Origin: Bacillota bacterium
Lineage (GTDB): Bacteria; Bacillota; UBA4882; UBA8346
Assembly: GCA_023410535.1 (NCBI GenBank)
Contig: JAEYPR010000004.1
Location: forward strand, 1 to 64,000
Direction: 5' to 3'
Length of the DNA stretch: 64,000 bases
Shown piece by piece: positions 1 through 8,441 of this stretch (position 1 is the first letter of the stretch; every line of letters begins with the position of its first letter). Below the pieces are notes generated by a model. That model did no database searches and had not been told where the DNA came from. It was given only the letters and a program-made list of their open reading frames with translations. Made by a program: the position numbers and the translations under genes.

Positions 1-425
1 TGCTATTACCGGGCGCAGATACATGGAACGACCAAAAGCATGGCGCTATCATCGAAAAAGCAAGCGAATTTCTCTCTTTAGGCGCTACGGTGTGTGCAAT
101 CTGTGGGGCTACCGCTGCGCTTGCCAACTTTGGGCTATTGGATAAGCGTTCGCATACCAGTAATGGACCGGGATTTCTTGAAATGGTTTCTCCTGGTTAT
201 AAAGGGCAAAGTTTTTATATAGACAAGCCATCTGTAGCGGATAACAACCTTATTACTGCAAGTTCCACCGGAGCTTTGTTGTGGGCAAAACAAATTATTG
301 AGCATTTAGGCGTTTTTCAATCAAACACACTGGAGTCTTGGTATGAATATTTTAGTACCGGTGAGCCTAAACATTTCTTTGCCCTCATGCAAACTTTGCC
401 GTCTAGCACTGAACTCAGTCGATGA
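1..425 (+). CDS. DJ-1/PfpI family (class I glutamine amidotransferase-like) protein, 5' end missing
   Basis: The reading frame is open from position 3 at the window edge, so the N-terminus is missing; about 140 residues remain. The GTG at 90 is internal, because the residues before it (LLPGADTWND...) continue the fold. The motif AICGATAALA is the nucleophile elbow of the DJ-1/PfpI superfamily, with the reactive cysteine in ICGA. Members include chaperone-like proteins, glyoxalases and small amidotransferases; which activity applies here cannot be told. It is followed by a palindrome and a terminator, so it ends its own transcript. It lies on the recombinase side of the junction near 2650 and is probably cargo of that element. 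Confidence 0.75.
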   Translation, partial: LLPGADTWNDQKHGAIIEKASEFLSLGATVCAICGATAALANFGLLDKRSHTSNGPGFLEMVSPGYKGQSFYIDKPSVADNNLITASSTGALLWAKQIIEHLGVFQSNTLESWYEYFSTGEPKHFFALMQTLPSSTELSR

Positions 426-471
426 AGAAGGCCGACTAACCTCGGATTAGCTCTCAACGGCGAACTATAAG

Positions 472-496
472 ACTTCGGGCCAACTTGGCCCGAAGT
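472..496. repeat. Perfect 12-bp-arm palindrome
   Basis: Arms 472-483 (ACTTCGGGCCAA) and 485-496 (TTGGCCCGAAGT) are perfect inverted copies around one base. No T-run follows directly. It could be a first terminator stem after the DJ-1-like gene or a protein-binding site. Confidence 0.6.
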
Positions 497-510
497 ATGC
501 GGGAAGATTA

Positions 511-549
511 AAAGCCATCACTTTGACCTTAAAAGTGGTGGCTTTTTAT
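511..549 (+). terminator. Rho-independent terminator
   Basis: Stem arms 511-524 and 532-545 (AAAGCCATCACTTT against AAAGTGGTGGCTTT, one G-T pair) close a short loop and run into T residues. It ends transcription after the DJ-1-like gene. Confidence 0.75.
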
Positions 550-609
550 GTTTCCTCATAGGACAAAAACGCATATATTGAATCATGCAGAATAAGGAGG
601 TGCATGATT

Positions 610-873
610 ATGCTTACGCTGGAAATGATAGATGATTTTATGAGCGTAAATATGAACACGGTAGATGTAGGAACGCTGGCTGACATAAGCACATTGAAAC
701 TGGATAACTCCCTTCCCAAAGAAAAACGGATGGATTATGTTTTAGAAAAGCTGAAAAACCCCTTTTGCTTTCGTTATGGGGAAATGGGCATCAAACTTGA
801 ATTTAACAACAATGCGCCGCCGATTCAAGAGGTACTCACCAACTTTCTTATACGCAAGAAAAGCGGCTTATAA
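610..873 (+). CDS. Small DUF6870-like protein of mobile elements
   Basis: A protein of 87 residues. The Shine-Dalgarno AAGGAGG at 594-600 is only 3 bases from the ATG at 604 but 9 from the ATG at 610, so 610 is preferred (MLTLEMIDDF). The body has the pattern of a small family common in Clostridia integrative elements: a VDVGTLADI segment, then LPKEKRMDYVLEKLKNPFCFRYGEMGIKLEF. The family assignment (DUF6870) is from memory of that pattern; the function is unknown. It lies just upstream of the recombinase, in the same direction, and is likely part of the same element. No catalytic motif, signal peptide or membrane segment is seen. Confidence 0.6.
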   Translation: MLTLEMIDDFMSVNMNTVDVGTLADISTLKLDNSLPKEKRMDYVLEKLKNPFCFRYGEMGIKLEFNNNAPPIQEVLTNFLIRKKSGL

Positions 874-897
874 TGCGGCTTTGTGTCCTCGACAACA

Positions 898-926
898 TTG
901 TTCGCATTACGCCAAAATGGTATAAT
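898..926 (+). promoter_or_regulatory. Sigma-A-type promoter of the recombinase
   Basis: TTGTTC at 898-903 and a perfect TATAAT at 921-926 are separated by 17 bases. The ribosome site AGGAAGGAGG (941-950) and the ATG at 955 follow closely, so the recombinase has a short leader and its own promoter. Confidence 0.6.
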
Positions 927-954
927 ATAGGTGTAATGTGAGGAAGGAGGACAC

Positions 955-2634
955 ATGGCACGAGTGGCCAACAGGCCTGACATTGTCAAAGCAGCACCCA
1001 AAAACAAGATATGGTTAGTAGCGTTCTATATCCGCTTATCAAGGGAGGACAAACGAGGAAAAGACGAATCAGAAAGCATTACCAATCAAAGGCTTATCCT
1101 GACTGATTTTCTCGAACAGCAGGAAGATGGTGGCGAATACGTTTATGTTGACGAATATGTTGATGATGGCGTAAGCGGCACAACGGACGAAGAACGTAAA
1201 AACTTCCAAAGGTTATTGGCAGATATACAAAAGGGAAAAATCAACTGTGTTATCGTCAAGAACCTTGCCCGGAGTTTCCGCAACAACGGCGATCAGAGTT
1301 ATTATCTTGGTGACTGGTTTCCACGAAACAATGTGCGGTTTATCTCTCTTTACCAACAACCCATTGATACTTACAAAGACCCGCAAAACGCTCAAAATAT
1401 CGCTGTACCCGTTCAAGGCGTTTTGAACGAGGAACACGCAAGGGGTACATCAGAAAGCGTTCGGAGAACCTTTGACAAGAAGCGGGAAAAAGGCTTGCAT
1501 ATCGGTTCCTTTGCGGCTTATGGCTATCAGAAAGACCCGGAGGACAAAAACGCCCTTGTCATAGACGAAGAAGCGGCAGAGCATGTAAAAAGTATTTTTG
1601 CTTGGTTTTTAGAGGGTATGAGCAAAAATGCGATTGTACGAAAGCTCAATGACAGCGGCATTCTATGCCCGGCGGCTTACAAGAAAAGTAAGGGCATGAA
1701 ATACAAAAATCCCAACGCCGAGGGCGGCAATCCTCTTTGGTGCGCCGTGAGTATCAACAACATTCTGAAAAACCGCATTTATGTTGGGGATATGGTACAG
1801 GGCCGTTATCGCATTAAGAGCTATAAAATCCATGTGCAGGAAACTGTCCCGGAAGATGAATGGTTTATTGTTGAGAATACGCACGAAGCTATTATCAGCC
1901 GTGAGGATTTCGACAAGGTACAGGAGCTTTCAAGAAAGGACACCCGCACCGCACCAACGCAAAAGAACTTGTACCTGTTCAGCGGCTTTCTCCGTTGCGC
2001 CGATTGCGGCAAGGCCATAACACGAAGCAAGGTCGGGGGAAATGTATATTACTATTGCCGCACCTATAAAGACCAGTCGAAAACAGCTTGTACCAAACAC
2101 ACCATAAAGCACAATTACCTTGAACATGGTGTATTCCATGTCATTCAGAAAATGGTTTTCCTTGCGGCAGATTTTTCCGAGATTGTTTCCCGTATTAACA
2201 CCGCCCCCTTGCAGAAAAGCCAATCTATCAGGCTGAATGACTTGATAGCGGCAAAGGAAAAAGAGCTTTCCAAGATTATGCGTTACAAGCAAAGCATTTA
2301 CCAAGACTGGAAAGACGGAGCGATTACCCACAAAGATTACCGCCATATGCAGGAAGATTACGAGCGGCAAATGGAAGCCATAAACGAGGTTATAAGGAAC
2401 CTAAACGAAGAAAAGGCAGAGCTTGAAAATGGGATTGATACAGAAAACCCATTTTTAGCAACCTTTAGGAAGTATGAAAACATCGACAAGCTGACAAGAG
2501 AGATTTTGATTGAGCTTGTAGACCATATCAAGGTACATGAAAACGGCAATATCAGCGTTAGCTTGAAATTTGCCAATGAGTACCGCAGAGTAGCTGAATA
2601 CATCAAGCTCAATACCCACTCAAATGCGGTTTAG
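955..2634 (+). CDS. Large serine recombinase (site-specific integrase)
   Basis: A protein of 559 residues, normal for large serine integrases. The resolvase catalytic domain spans about residues 20-170, with YIRLS giving the nucleophile Ser29 and Arg27. A recombinase domain follows (about 190-310), then a zinc ribbon (RCADCGKAI, YYYCRTY, ACTKH; about 346-385), a coiled-coil stretch (about 420-490) and a C-terminal segment ending near LVDHIKVHENG. It cuts and rejoins attachment sites through a Ser-DNA link to insert or excise DNA. It is preceded by a good promoter and a very strong ribosome site. The stop overlaps the end of an opposing collagen-like gene, as expected of an integrase lying beside its attachment site. 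Confidence 0.93.
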   Translation: MARVANRPDIVKAAPKNKIWLVAFYIRLSREDKRGKDESESITNQRLILTDFLEQQEDGGEYVYVDEYVDDGVSGTTDEERKNFQRLLADIQKGKINCVIVKNLARSFRNNGDQSYYLGDWFPRNNVRFISLYQQPIDTYKDPQNAQNIAVPVQGVLNEEHARGTSESVRRTFDKKREKGLHIGSFAAYGYQKDPEDKNALVIDEEAAEHVKSIFAWFLEGMSKNAIVRKLNDSGILCPAAYKKSKGMKYKNPNAEGGNPLWCAVSINNILKNRIYVGDMVQGRYRIKSYKIHVQETVPEDEWFIVENTHEAIISREDFDKVQELSRKDTRTAPTQKNLYLFSGFLRCADCGKAITRSKVGGNVYYYCRTYKDQSKTACTKHTIKHNYLEHGVFHVIQKMVFLAADFSEIVSRINTAPLQKSQSIRLNDLIAAKEKELSKIMRYKQSIYQDWKDGAITHKDYRHMQEDYERQMEAINEVIRNLNEEKAELENGIDTENPFLATFRKYENIDKLTREILIELVDHIKVHENGNISVSLKFANEYRRVAEYIKLNTHSNAV

Positions 2635-2690
2635 ACAGATCGCAATTTTACAGGCAGTTTGTTTTCCTAATATAAACGCTCCGGTCGCGC
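2620..2690. other. Presumed element/chromosome junction (att site region)
   Basis: The recombinase stop (2632-2634) and the distal end of the collagen-like gene meet here. On the minus strand the Gly-X-Y repeat stops near 2683 and the frame runs through an unrelated tail (FILGKQTACK...) into the last codons of the recombinase. Integrases of this class normally lie beside their att site. The exact crossover dinucleotide cannot be fixed without the other end of the element. Confidence 0.4.
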
Positions 2691-3078
2691 CAACTGCTCC
2701 GTCACAACCCGGTTTCCCGGCTGGTCCCGTAGCCCCAGTCGCTCCGACTGCTCCTACCGCGCCTCGCGGTCCGGTGGCTCCCGTTGCGCCAATTAAACAA
2801 ATTGGAATCTTCAGCAAACATTGTTGCAACTGATGCAAATGTATTAACAGACATTCCAAAAGTCCGAAACAATCCGGCGTTTTAAATAGATACGTATGGA
2901 TTTCGGCTACCATCAAATCGGTCAAATTGATGAGATGAATTAGCTCTTCATTATCATAACAACGCATTGCTAAATTGACATTGTCCATCAGCAACTGTTT
3001 CAATTCGATCGGAACCGCCAAGTCCACAACTTCTTTTTGAATTTGCCTTAATAATTCCGCTGAAAAGATGTCCGGCAA
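2620..3078 (-). CDS. Collagen-like Gly-X-Y repeat protein, 3' end probably displaced by the integrated element
   Basis: The start is TTG at 3078, with GGGAGGTG seven bases upstream. About 90 residues of helical non-collagenous domain come first (MPDIFSAELLRQIQKEVVDL...). Roughly 13 Gly-X-Y triplets follow (GATGATGPRGAVGAVGATGA). After the repeat only about 18 residues remain before the stop, and these run into the recombinase gene. Firmicutes collagen-like proteins are often spore-surface (exosporium) filaments with a C-terminal folding domain after the repeat; that domain is missing here. The tail and short repeat suggest the gene was cut by the element. A native short form cannot be excluded. 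No signal peptide is visible, consistent with assembly from the mother cell during sporulation (inference). Confidence 0.7.
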   Translation of the reverse strand: MPDIFSAELLRQIQKEVVDLAVPIELKQLLMDNVNLAMRCYDNEELIHLINLTDLMVAEIHTYLFKTPDCFGLLECLLIHLHQLQQCLLKIPICLIGATGATGPRGAVGAVGATGATGPAGKPGCDGAVGATGAFILGKQTACKIAICLNRI

Positions 3079-3382
3079 TTCAGCTCACCTCCCAAGGTTA
3101 TCTTAACTTGAAGAATAACCCGTAAATTGCTGTATCCTCTTTTCAATAAAAATAACATTGAATTATGATTCTATATAATATGTCGAACCAGATGGAGCGG
3201 AAATATTACAAAAACACGACCTGCGGCAGTAATTCTTATGGAATAGCGTGAAGATAATTCGATATTACCCGATATGCTCAATGGCTACAATAAGTCGTCA
3301 AAAAAAGAACAAACATCAAAAGAAATGATGTTTGTTCACTGTGATCCGAAACGATGACTTTTTCCCAAAAATAAGGATCACT
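3079..3382. other. Intergenic region upstream of the collagen-like gene
   Basis: AT-rich, with no gene seen. It holds the leader and promoter of the collagen-like gene (minus strand) and the terminator at 3299-3337. On the minus strand, CATATTATA (plus 3174-3182) matches the CATAnnnTA form of mother-cell sigma -10 boxes, but no convincing -35 partner was found, so this is only a suggestion. Confidence 0.35.
3299..3337 (-). terminator. Rho-independent terminator of the DUF1540 gene
   Basis: Perfect 11-bp arms GAACAAACATC (3307-3317) and GATGTTTGTTC (3327-3337), followed on the minus strand by a T-run (complement of 3299-3306). Confidence 0.85.
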
Positions 3383-3622
3383 TTAAACTTTCGTTACCCC
3401 ATCGACCTTCACCATCGCCTGTTTATTGACGAAGGTTTTGCAACAAGTTTCCATGCAACTGCCGGCCTTCATCTGCGGTACTTGAGCATGGTTGGGAGCA
3501 TCGATATTGTCGGGAGTCTGCGCAGCCCACGCATCCGAAGCCACCAATATCTCCTTTGCTTCACAGATGTTTCCTTGTCCCCAATAATGACAGTTGTCAA
3601 TTCCACAATGGATCTCTGACAA
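3383..3622 (-). CDS. DUF1540 domain protein
   Basis: A protein of 79 residues starting at TTG (3622), with AAGGAGG a normal distance upstream. It is cysteine-rich: the N-terminal part has IHCGIDNCHYWGQGNICEAKEI, the C-x-x-x-x-C...C spacing of DUF1540. The C-terminal half has a second cluster (SCMETCCKTF). The family is widespread in spore-forming Firmicutes and is thought to bind metal; the function is unknown. It is a single-gene unit with its own terminator, next to a collagen-like gene, which loosely suggests a spore link. Confidence 0.8.
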   Translation of the reverse strand: MSEIHCGIDNCHYWGQGNICEAKEILVASDAWAAQTPDNIDAPNHAQVPQMKAGSCMETCCKTFVNKQAMVKVDGVTKV

Positions 3623-3681
3623 AATTAACTCCTCCTTTTTCCCGTTGATATCTTAGCTTCTCCGGCTGAACAATTTTTATG

Positions 3682-3721
3682 AAAAAAACGCAAGACCGTT
3701 CTCGCGAGCGAAAACGGTCTT
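3682..3721 (-). terminator. Terminator of the Gld-like ABC operon
   Basis: Arms AAGACCGTT (3692-3700) and AACGGTCTT (3713-3721); on the minus strand the stem is followed by GCGTTTTTTT. It closes the four-gene operon 8441-3752. Confidence 0.8.
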
Positions 3722-3751
3722 GTTAATTCATGTTCAACGATAGCGGGTTGA

Positions 3752-5185
3752 TCAATCGTCGACTTTCAGTTTTCCTTGGATTAGCTTGTCTAAATTCTGC
3801 AACATCTGTTGCACCTGATCCTTGGCGATAACAAACTCCGATCTTCCGTTACGGACCACCGTGTAAAAATCTTGATTATACGGAATATACTTGACTTCCA
3901 CCTCGCGTTGGGATCCTTGCGTCAAATAGTAGGTGGTGATCAAATCGGGTTTGCCGTTCAAAACCGGTTGGTCGTTTTCCGCCTCGACCATCAGTCCGAT
4001 CAGGCTTTGGTAATATTTTTTAAACGGTTTTTCTGCGATCGCCTTGCCGTCGACACGGATTTTCAACTCTTTGGCGTTGGCTTGGTCCTGATTGCCCGAT
4101 TTTTTAATTTTATGTTCAATATTGATCAGATGAACTTTCCCGCCCGCTTCCAACTTAATCCGGGCCACATCGTCAATATTGACTATATATGCGAACTTAT
4201 CAACCAAATCGAATGATTTCAGATTCAAAAAAGTCAGACTGGACTTCGTTACGGTAAAAACCGTCGGCGAATCGGCCAATTTGCAATAGTAATTCTGTTC
4301 GTTCTTCTTTTTTCCAATCAACAACCGGAACTCAGCCGCCCCATCGCCCACAGTCAATTCGGCTTGCGCCGGTTGCAGTCCGTATTTGGCCAAATTTGCC
4401 GGATTGTCGTCGATAAATTCCTGAATCGAAGTTAATCCGGCCAATCCTTCGACCACCTTTTTAAACTGATCGCCGCTAACCTGCCGGGCGGTCTGATACG
4501 GTTGGATCATCTGTAAATTGCTCAACTGGAACTGGCCTTCCGCGCCTTTCATTTGGTCATTGGGAACGATCTCGATGGTCTTTTGACCCAAACGTGCCAA
4601 CTTGAAGCGGTTCAGGTTTTGGGTATCGATCATCTTGATATCCCGTTCCCGTAGATCGATCAAGGAAGATTTAAACCGCTCGCCGTCGACAATCGCAATC
4701 AGAAAAACCCGGGGATCGGCTTCCGCTTTAAAATAATAGCCCGTGCCGGTGGGAGTTTTCTCGCCCAGAAAATACCGTTTGATTGTCCCGTCTTTCAAGG
4801 TGGCTACCGCCGTCACCCCCGGAGTCGCCAGTCCGTATTGGGTCAGGTCTTTCGGGTTATCCTCGATAACTTGATCAGCGGCCAAGTTGGTAAAATTCGA
4901 GACGACCCCATATAAGGGAATCGGAGCGAGCTCGATTGGATAGGGGTAATCAACTCCCCAATCGCTCCCTTTTTTCAATAAAGTCAACGTTCCGGCTTTT
5001 GACTTTAGATCAATCTTGACCAGTTGGTTTGCTGACAAAGAAACAGCGGTAATTAACGGTTTTGCCGGCGGCTCCTTGGCAGCTTCTTTGGTTGCCCCCG
5101 GGGGATGCGTTTTGATATAAGCGTACGACCCCAACAATAACAGGAAAAGGATTCCTAGGAAGATTAGATTGCGGATGCGTTTCAT
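3752..5185 (-). CDS. DUF4340 domain protein of the Gld-like ABC system
   Basis: A protein of 477 residues. An N-terminal membrane anchor (about residues 5-24) is followed by a charged linker and a large extracytoplasmic region with repeated beta-rich DUF4340 units. Two segments resemble each other: EDNPKDLTQYGLATPG (about 110) and DDNPANLAKYGLQPAQ (about 270), so the fold is internally duplicated. The start codon overlaps the stop of the upstream GldG-like gene (ATGA). DUF4340 proteins are nearly always encoded with an ABC-2 permease, an ATPase and a GldG-like protein. The substrate of such systems is unknown outside gliding bacteria. It is the last gene of the operon. Confidence 0.85.
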   Translation of the reverse strand: MKRIRNLIFLGILFLLLLGSYAYIKTHPPGATKEAAKEPPAKPLITAVSLSANQLVKIDLKSKAGTLTLLKKGSDWGVDYPYPIELAPIPLYGVVSNFTNLAADQVIEDNPKDLTQYGLATPGVTAVATLKDGTIKRYFLGEKTPTGTGYYFKAEADPRVFLIAIVDGERFKSSLIDLRERDIKMIDTQNLNRFKLARLGQKTIEIVPNDQMKGAEGQFQLSNLQMIQPYQTARQVSGDQFKKVVEGLAGLTSIQEFIDDNPANLAKYGLQPAQAELTVGDGAAEFRLLIGKKKNEQNYYCKLADSPTVFTVTKSSLTFLNLKSFDLVDKFAYIVNIDDVARIKLEAGGKVHLINIEHKIKKSGNQDQANAKELKIRVDGKAIAEKPFKKYYQSLIGLMVEAENDQPVLNGKPDLITTYYLTQGSQREVEVKYIPYNQDFYTVVRNGRSEFVIAKDQVQQMLQNLDKLIQGKLKVDD

Positions 5186-6591
5186 TGATGCCGCCTCCTC
5201 ATCCAGACTGTGGTTCCGATTCCCAATACCGTCAACGGAATGATCAAAACCACCAAAGCCGCACAGAGCAGTCCTTGCAATCCGTTGATATTCAAACGCA
5301 TCGAAAGAAGGCTTTTGGCGGGAATCGACTGCCCCGCTTTTTGGTCCGACAACCAGCTCAAGCTATTCGTTAGTAACGTAGTGTTACCCGGAACTTGACT
5401 GGTGACTTGCGGACTGAGAAACGCTGCAGTGCCCGTCACGATTAACTTCGCCTCTTTGCCCTCGACGCTGTCGGTAATCGCGGCCGCTAAGGTGAACGGT
5501 CCGTCAGGATCCTTGGCGCTCTTATCAAACGAGGTGGCGGAGAGATCCGTTTCACCCCAGGACTTGTCCGAGGAGACCAATAACGGTTCGATCGTGATGG
5601 TCCGTTTCTTCAGATCAATTGGCTGGATAGCCTGAGAGCCCGGGAATAAAATCTGCAGTTTATCGTTTTTAATCGAATTGACCACATCGTGTTCGGCAAA
5701 TTTCGGCAACAATAAAATGGGGTTACCGGCATTGGCGGTATTGTCAGTGTCAACCACCACCAGCCGTTGGAGCGTGAACCCATAACTTTTGAAAAGCGAT
5801 TGAAAATTGGGGGAATCAGTCCGAGCCAGATCCATCAGGAAAATTCCCCGGCCGCCCTGGGCGAGATAGGTCCGAATTTTGTTGGTCTCGTCGACCGTTA
5901 AATCGCTCTTGGGCGCAACCACCATTAAGATGTTCGCATCACTCGGGACCGGATTGGTAAATAACGAAATTTCTTTTAAAGTATAGTTCTCTGTGGCCAA
6001 TTGTTTGGTTACATCGTCGGGCAGCGTCGCCTCGTTATGACCTTGCAAGGTGTAGACGATCGGTGTTTTTCCCGAAGCCACATAAACTAACGCTCCGGTT
6101 AACCGTTGTTCCAGCGCCAACGAAGTCACCTGCTGCTGTTCGATATCATAATTGAACAGATCGGCTGCGGCGACTGTCTTAAAACGTTTGCCGGCCGTAA
6201 CGATCAAGCTGCCTTCGGAAAGCTCCGTATTGTCGGTGGCGTATTGTTTGACAAATCCCGGATTTTTGACAGGATCGATCGACTGCACCGTGACCATTTT
6301 GGAATGATCGCGGTATTGCTTGAGGACCGCAGCGCTCAAAGTATCTTCTTTACCCGGTTGATAAAGGCCGTAAATCGTAACCGGGGTTTGCAGTCCTTTG
6401 AGTACGTTGATTGTTTGGGACGAAAGCGTAAACAATTGATTGTCGGATAGATCCCATTGTACCGGAAGCTGGCCGACGATTAAGTTAACGACGATCAACA
6501 TCCCCAGGACGATCGCTGTCGTCAATGTTGCATAACCGCCATAACGAAAACGGTTGTTGCGAAATGATTGCCATATTGTGGTCATTTTCAT
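5182..6591 (-). CDS. GldG-like ABC transporter auxiliary membrane protein
   Basis: A protein of 469 residues. One transmembrane helix lies near the N-terminus (about 18-40) and one near the C-terminus (about 440-462). The large domain between them has the GldG/ABC_transp_aux pattern: DLSDNQLFTLSSQTINVLKGL followed by TVQSIDPVKNPGFVKQY and a Rossmann-like segment (PIVYTLQGHNEATLP...). In Bacteroidota, GldG partners GldA and GldF; here it sits between the permease (13 bases upstream) and the DUF4340 gene (4-base overlap). It probably forms part of an exporter or envelope complex. Confidence 0.85.
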   Translation of the reverse strand: MKMTTIWQSFRNNRFRYGGYATLTTAIVLGMLIVVNLIVGQLPVQWDLSDNQLFTLSSQTINVLKGLQTPVTIYGLYQPGKEDTLSAAVLKQYRDHSKMVTVQSIDPVKNPGFVKQYATDNTELSEGSLIVTAGKRFKTVAAADLFNYDIEQQQVTSLALEQRLTGALVYVASGKTPIVYTLQGHNEATLPDDVTKQLATENYTLKEISLFTNPVPSDANILMVVAPKSDLTVDETNKIRTYLAQGGRGIFLMDLARTDSPNFQSLFKSYGFTLQRLVVVDTDNTANAGNPILLLPKFAEHDVVNSIKNDKLQILFPGSQAIQPIDLKKRTITIEPLLVSSDKSWGETDLSATSFDKSAKDPDGPFTLAAAITDSVEGKEAKLIVTGTAAFLSPQVTSQVPGNTTLLTNSLSWLSDQKAGQSIPAKSLLSMRLNINGLQGLLCAALVVLIIPLTVLGIGTTVWMRRRHQ

Positions 6592-6603
6592 CGTAATTTC
6601 CCC

Positions 6604-7467
6604 CTAGCTCCAGCGCCGTTTTTCAATTTTTTGAACCGTTAGAAAGACAAAAGCGGCGGCAAAGGATACGTAATAAACCAAACCACTCAACGAAAGGTTG
6701 CCTTGGGAAAAGTTATAGTAACGCCGGTACAACGAGAACCAATCGACTACTTTCAAAATGATTCCGTCAAAGGCGTTGCGGTCGATTCCATAAACTGCCG
6801 CAATACCGACCGCTCCGACCAGGAGAATAATTAACGATACATACCGGTTTTTCGTCGTGTTATAAGTGAAAAAAGCGAGTCCGAGCAGAATGAGTCCCAC
6901 AAAGATTAACCCCGCCGTGGTACTGGTCGGTAAGGTCTGTTGGATCAAATCCACAATCCAGATCAACAGCAATGTCGTAAAAGTGGCCACCGCCGCGACG
7001 ACCTGATTTTCGGTGCAGGCGGAGATAAACAGCCCCACCGCGGTGAAACTCGCGCCTAAAAGGAAAAACCCAAGATAAGCGCTGAAAATTTGAGCTACCG
7101 GAATATATCCGAAAAAGTTTAGCAGGAAAGGATAGATACAGGTTACAAGCAGCGTGATCAGAAAAACCGCGACCGCCGCCAAATATTTGCCAACCACGAT
7201 TTCAGTCACCGATACGGGGCTGGTCAATAACAGCTGGTCGGTTTTTTGCTTTGCTTCTTCCGCCAAAAGGCGCATCGTCAAAATGGGGACGACCAACATA
7301 AAGACGAAGGTGATTGTATCTAAAAGTCCGTTATAATTGGGACTTGCTTGGAATAGATTTATAGTTGTAAAGAAGACTCCGGAGATTAAGAGCAAAAAAC
7401 CCATGAAAATAAAGCCGACCGGCGTCGTAAAGTAAGCTTTCAATTCACGTTTAAAGATCGCAATCAA
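6604..7467 (-). CDS. ABC-2 type permease (GldF-like)
   Basis: A protein of 287 residues with about six to seven hydrophobic helices (LKAYFTTPVGFIFMGFLLLISGVFF at the start, then helices near 60-80, 100-125, 140-165, 175-200 and 250-275). The segment RLLAEEAKQKTDQLLLTSPVSVTEIVVGKYLAA is typical of ABC-2 permeases, where the coupling region meets the ATPase. Its start overlaps the stop of the ATPase gene by 4 bases, so the two are translationally coupled. Confidence 0.88.
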   Translation of the reverse strand: MIAIFKRELKAYFTTPVGFIFMGFLLLISGVFFTTINLFQASPNYNGLLDTITFVFMLVVPILTMRLLAEEAKQKTDQLLLTSPVSVTEIVVGKYLAAVAVFLITLLVTCIYPFLLNFFGYIPVAQIFSAYLGFFLLGASFTAVGLFISACTENQVVAAVATFTTLLLIWIVDLIQQTLPTSTTAGLIFVGLILLGLAFFTYNTTKNRYVSLIILLVGAVGIAAVYGIDRNAFDGIILKVVDWFSLYRRYYNFSQGNLSLSGLVYYVSFAAAFVFLTVQKIEKRRWS

Positions 7468-8441
7468 TTCGCAGGCACCTCCTCGACAGTTTCAGTGACC
7501 GGCACGGTTTCGGCCTGGGTCACCTGTAAAAAGATATCTTCCAGCGTTAGATCAAGCGAACGCATCATGAGCAAAGGATGATTGGCTCCGCTGACGGCTT
7601 CAAAGATCGCCCGTCGCAAATCGACATCCTTTTCCGCTTCCACTAAAACATCCACGGTTCCAGGTTCACGAATTCCCTGGACTTCCAAGTCCTTAACCCC
7701 CGGAAGCGCCCGAAGCAGGCTCGATATAGTTTCTCCCGAACCTTCCACCCGCAAAGCCAACTTATGACTGACAGCCAGATTGCGCGAGAGATTATCCGGG
7801 GTGTCGCTGGCAACGATATGTCCTTGATTGATAATGATCACCCGGTCGCAGATCATGCTGACTTCCGGCAGGATATGCGAACTTAAGATGATGGTGTGTT
7901 CCTTCCCCAGTTCTTTGATGACGTTCCGGATCTCGATGATCTGTTTCGGATCGAGCCCAACCGTAGGTTCGTCCAAGATCAACACTTCCGGGCTGCCGAT
8001 TAAGGCTTGCGCCAACCCTACCCGTTGCTTGTAACCTTTTGAAAGATTTTTAATGATCCGTGACCGGACGTCGCCAAGTTGGACCAACTCGACAATCTGA
8101 TCAAGATGCCCTTGCCGCGAAGTTACCGCTACCTTTTTGACTTCGCTGACAAAGTCTAAGTATTCCTGAACGGTCATTTCCGGATAAAGCGGCGGCAACT
8201 CGGGTAAATAACCGATCTTCCGTTTGACTTCCAACGGAGCCTCCAAAATATCCAGGCCGTCTACGCGAACACTGCCTTCGGTCGCGGAAATATAACCGGA
8301 GATGATATTCATTGTAGTGGTCTTCCCGGCGCCGTTTGGCCCTAAAAATCCTAAGATCTCACCGCGATTCACGGTAAAATTGATACAATCAACCGCCAAA
8401 CGCTGACCGTAACGTTTCGAAACATTCTCAACTTGAATCAT
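7464..8441 (-). CDS. ABC transporter ATP-binding protein (GldA-like)
   Basis: A protein of 325 residues. Walker A is GPNGAGKTT (about 35-43), the signature is LSKGYKQRVGLAQAL, Walker B is VLILDEPTVGLDP, and the switch histidine lies in ILSSHILPEVS. The C-terminal 90 residues form an extra domain seen in exporter ATPases of this subfamily. It is the first gene of the operon and powers the permease encoded after it. Transcription starts in the divergent region 8442-8906. Confidence 0.93.
   Translation of the reverse strand: MIQVENVSKRYGQRLAVDCINFTVNRGEILGFLGPNGAGKTTTMNIISGYISATEGSVRVDGLDILEAPLEVKRKIGYLPELPPLYPEMTVQEYLDFVSEVKKVAVTSRQGHLDQIVELVQLGDVRSRIIKNLSKGYKQRVGLAQALIGSPEVLILDEPTVGLDPKQIIEIRNVIKELGKEHTIILSSHILPEVSMICDRVIIINQGHIVASDTPDNLSRNLAVSHKLALRVEGSGETISSLLRALPGVKDLEVQGIREPGTVDVLVEAEKDVDLRRAIFEAVSGANHPLLMMRSLDLTLEDIFLQVTQAETVPVTETVEEVPAN

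Noticed and set aside
2624..2833. Proline-rich plus-strand frame
   Set aside because: It is the complement of the Gly-X-Y repeat of the collagen-like gene and has no independent support.
3170..3182. Sigma-K promoter of the collagen-like gene
   Set aside because: The CATAnnnTA box is present but no matching -35 element at the right distance was found, so it is noted only as a possibility.
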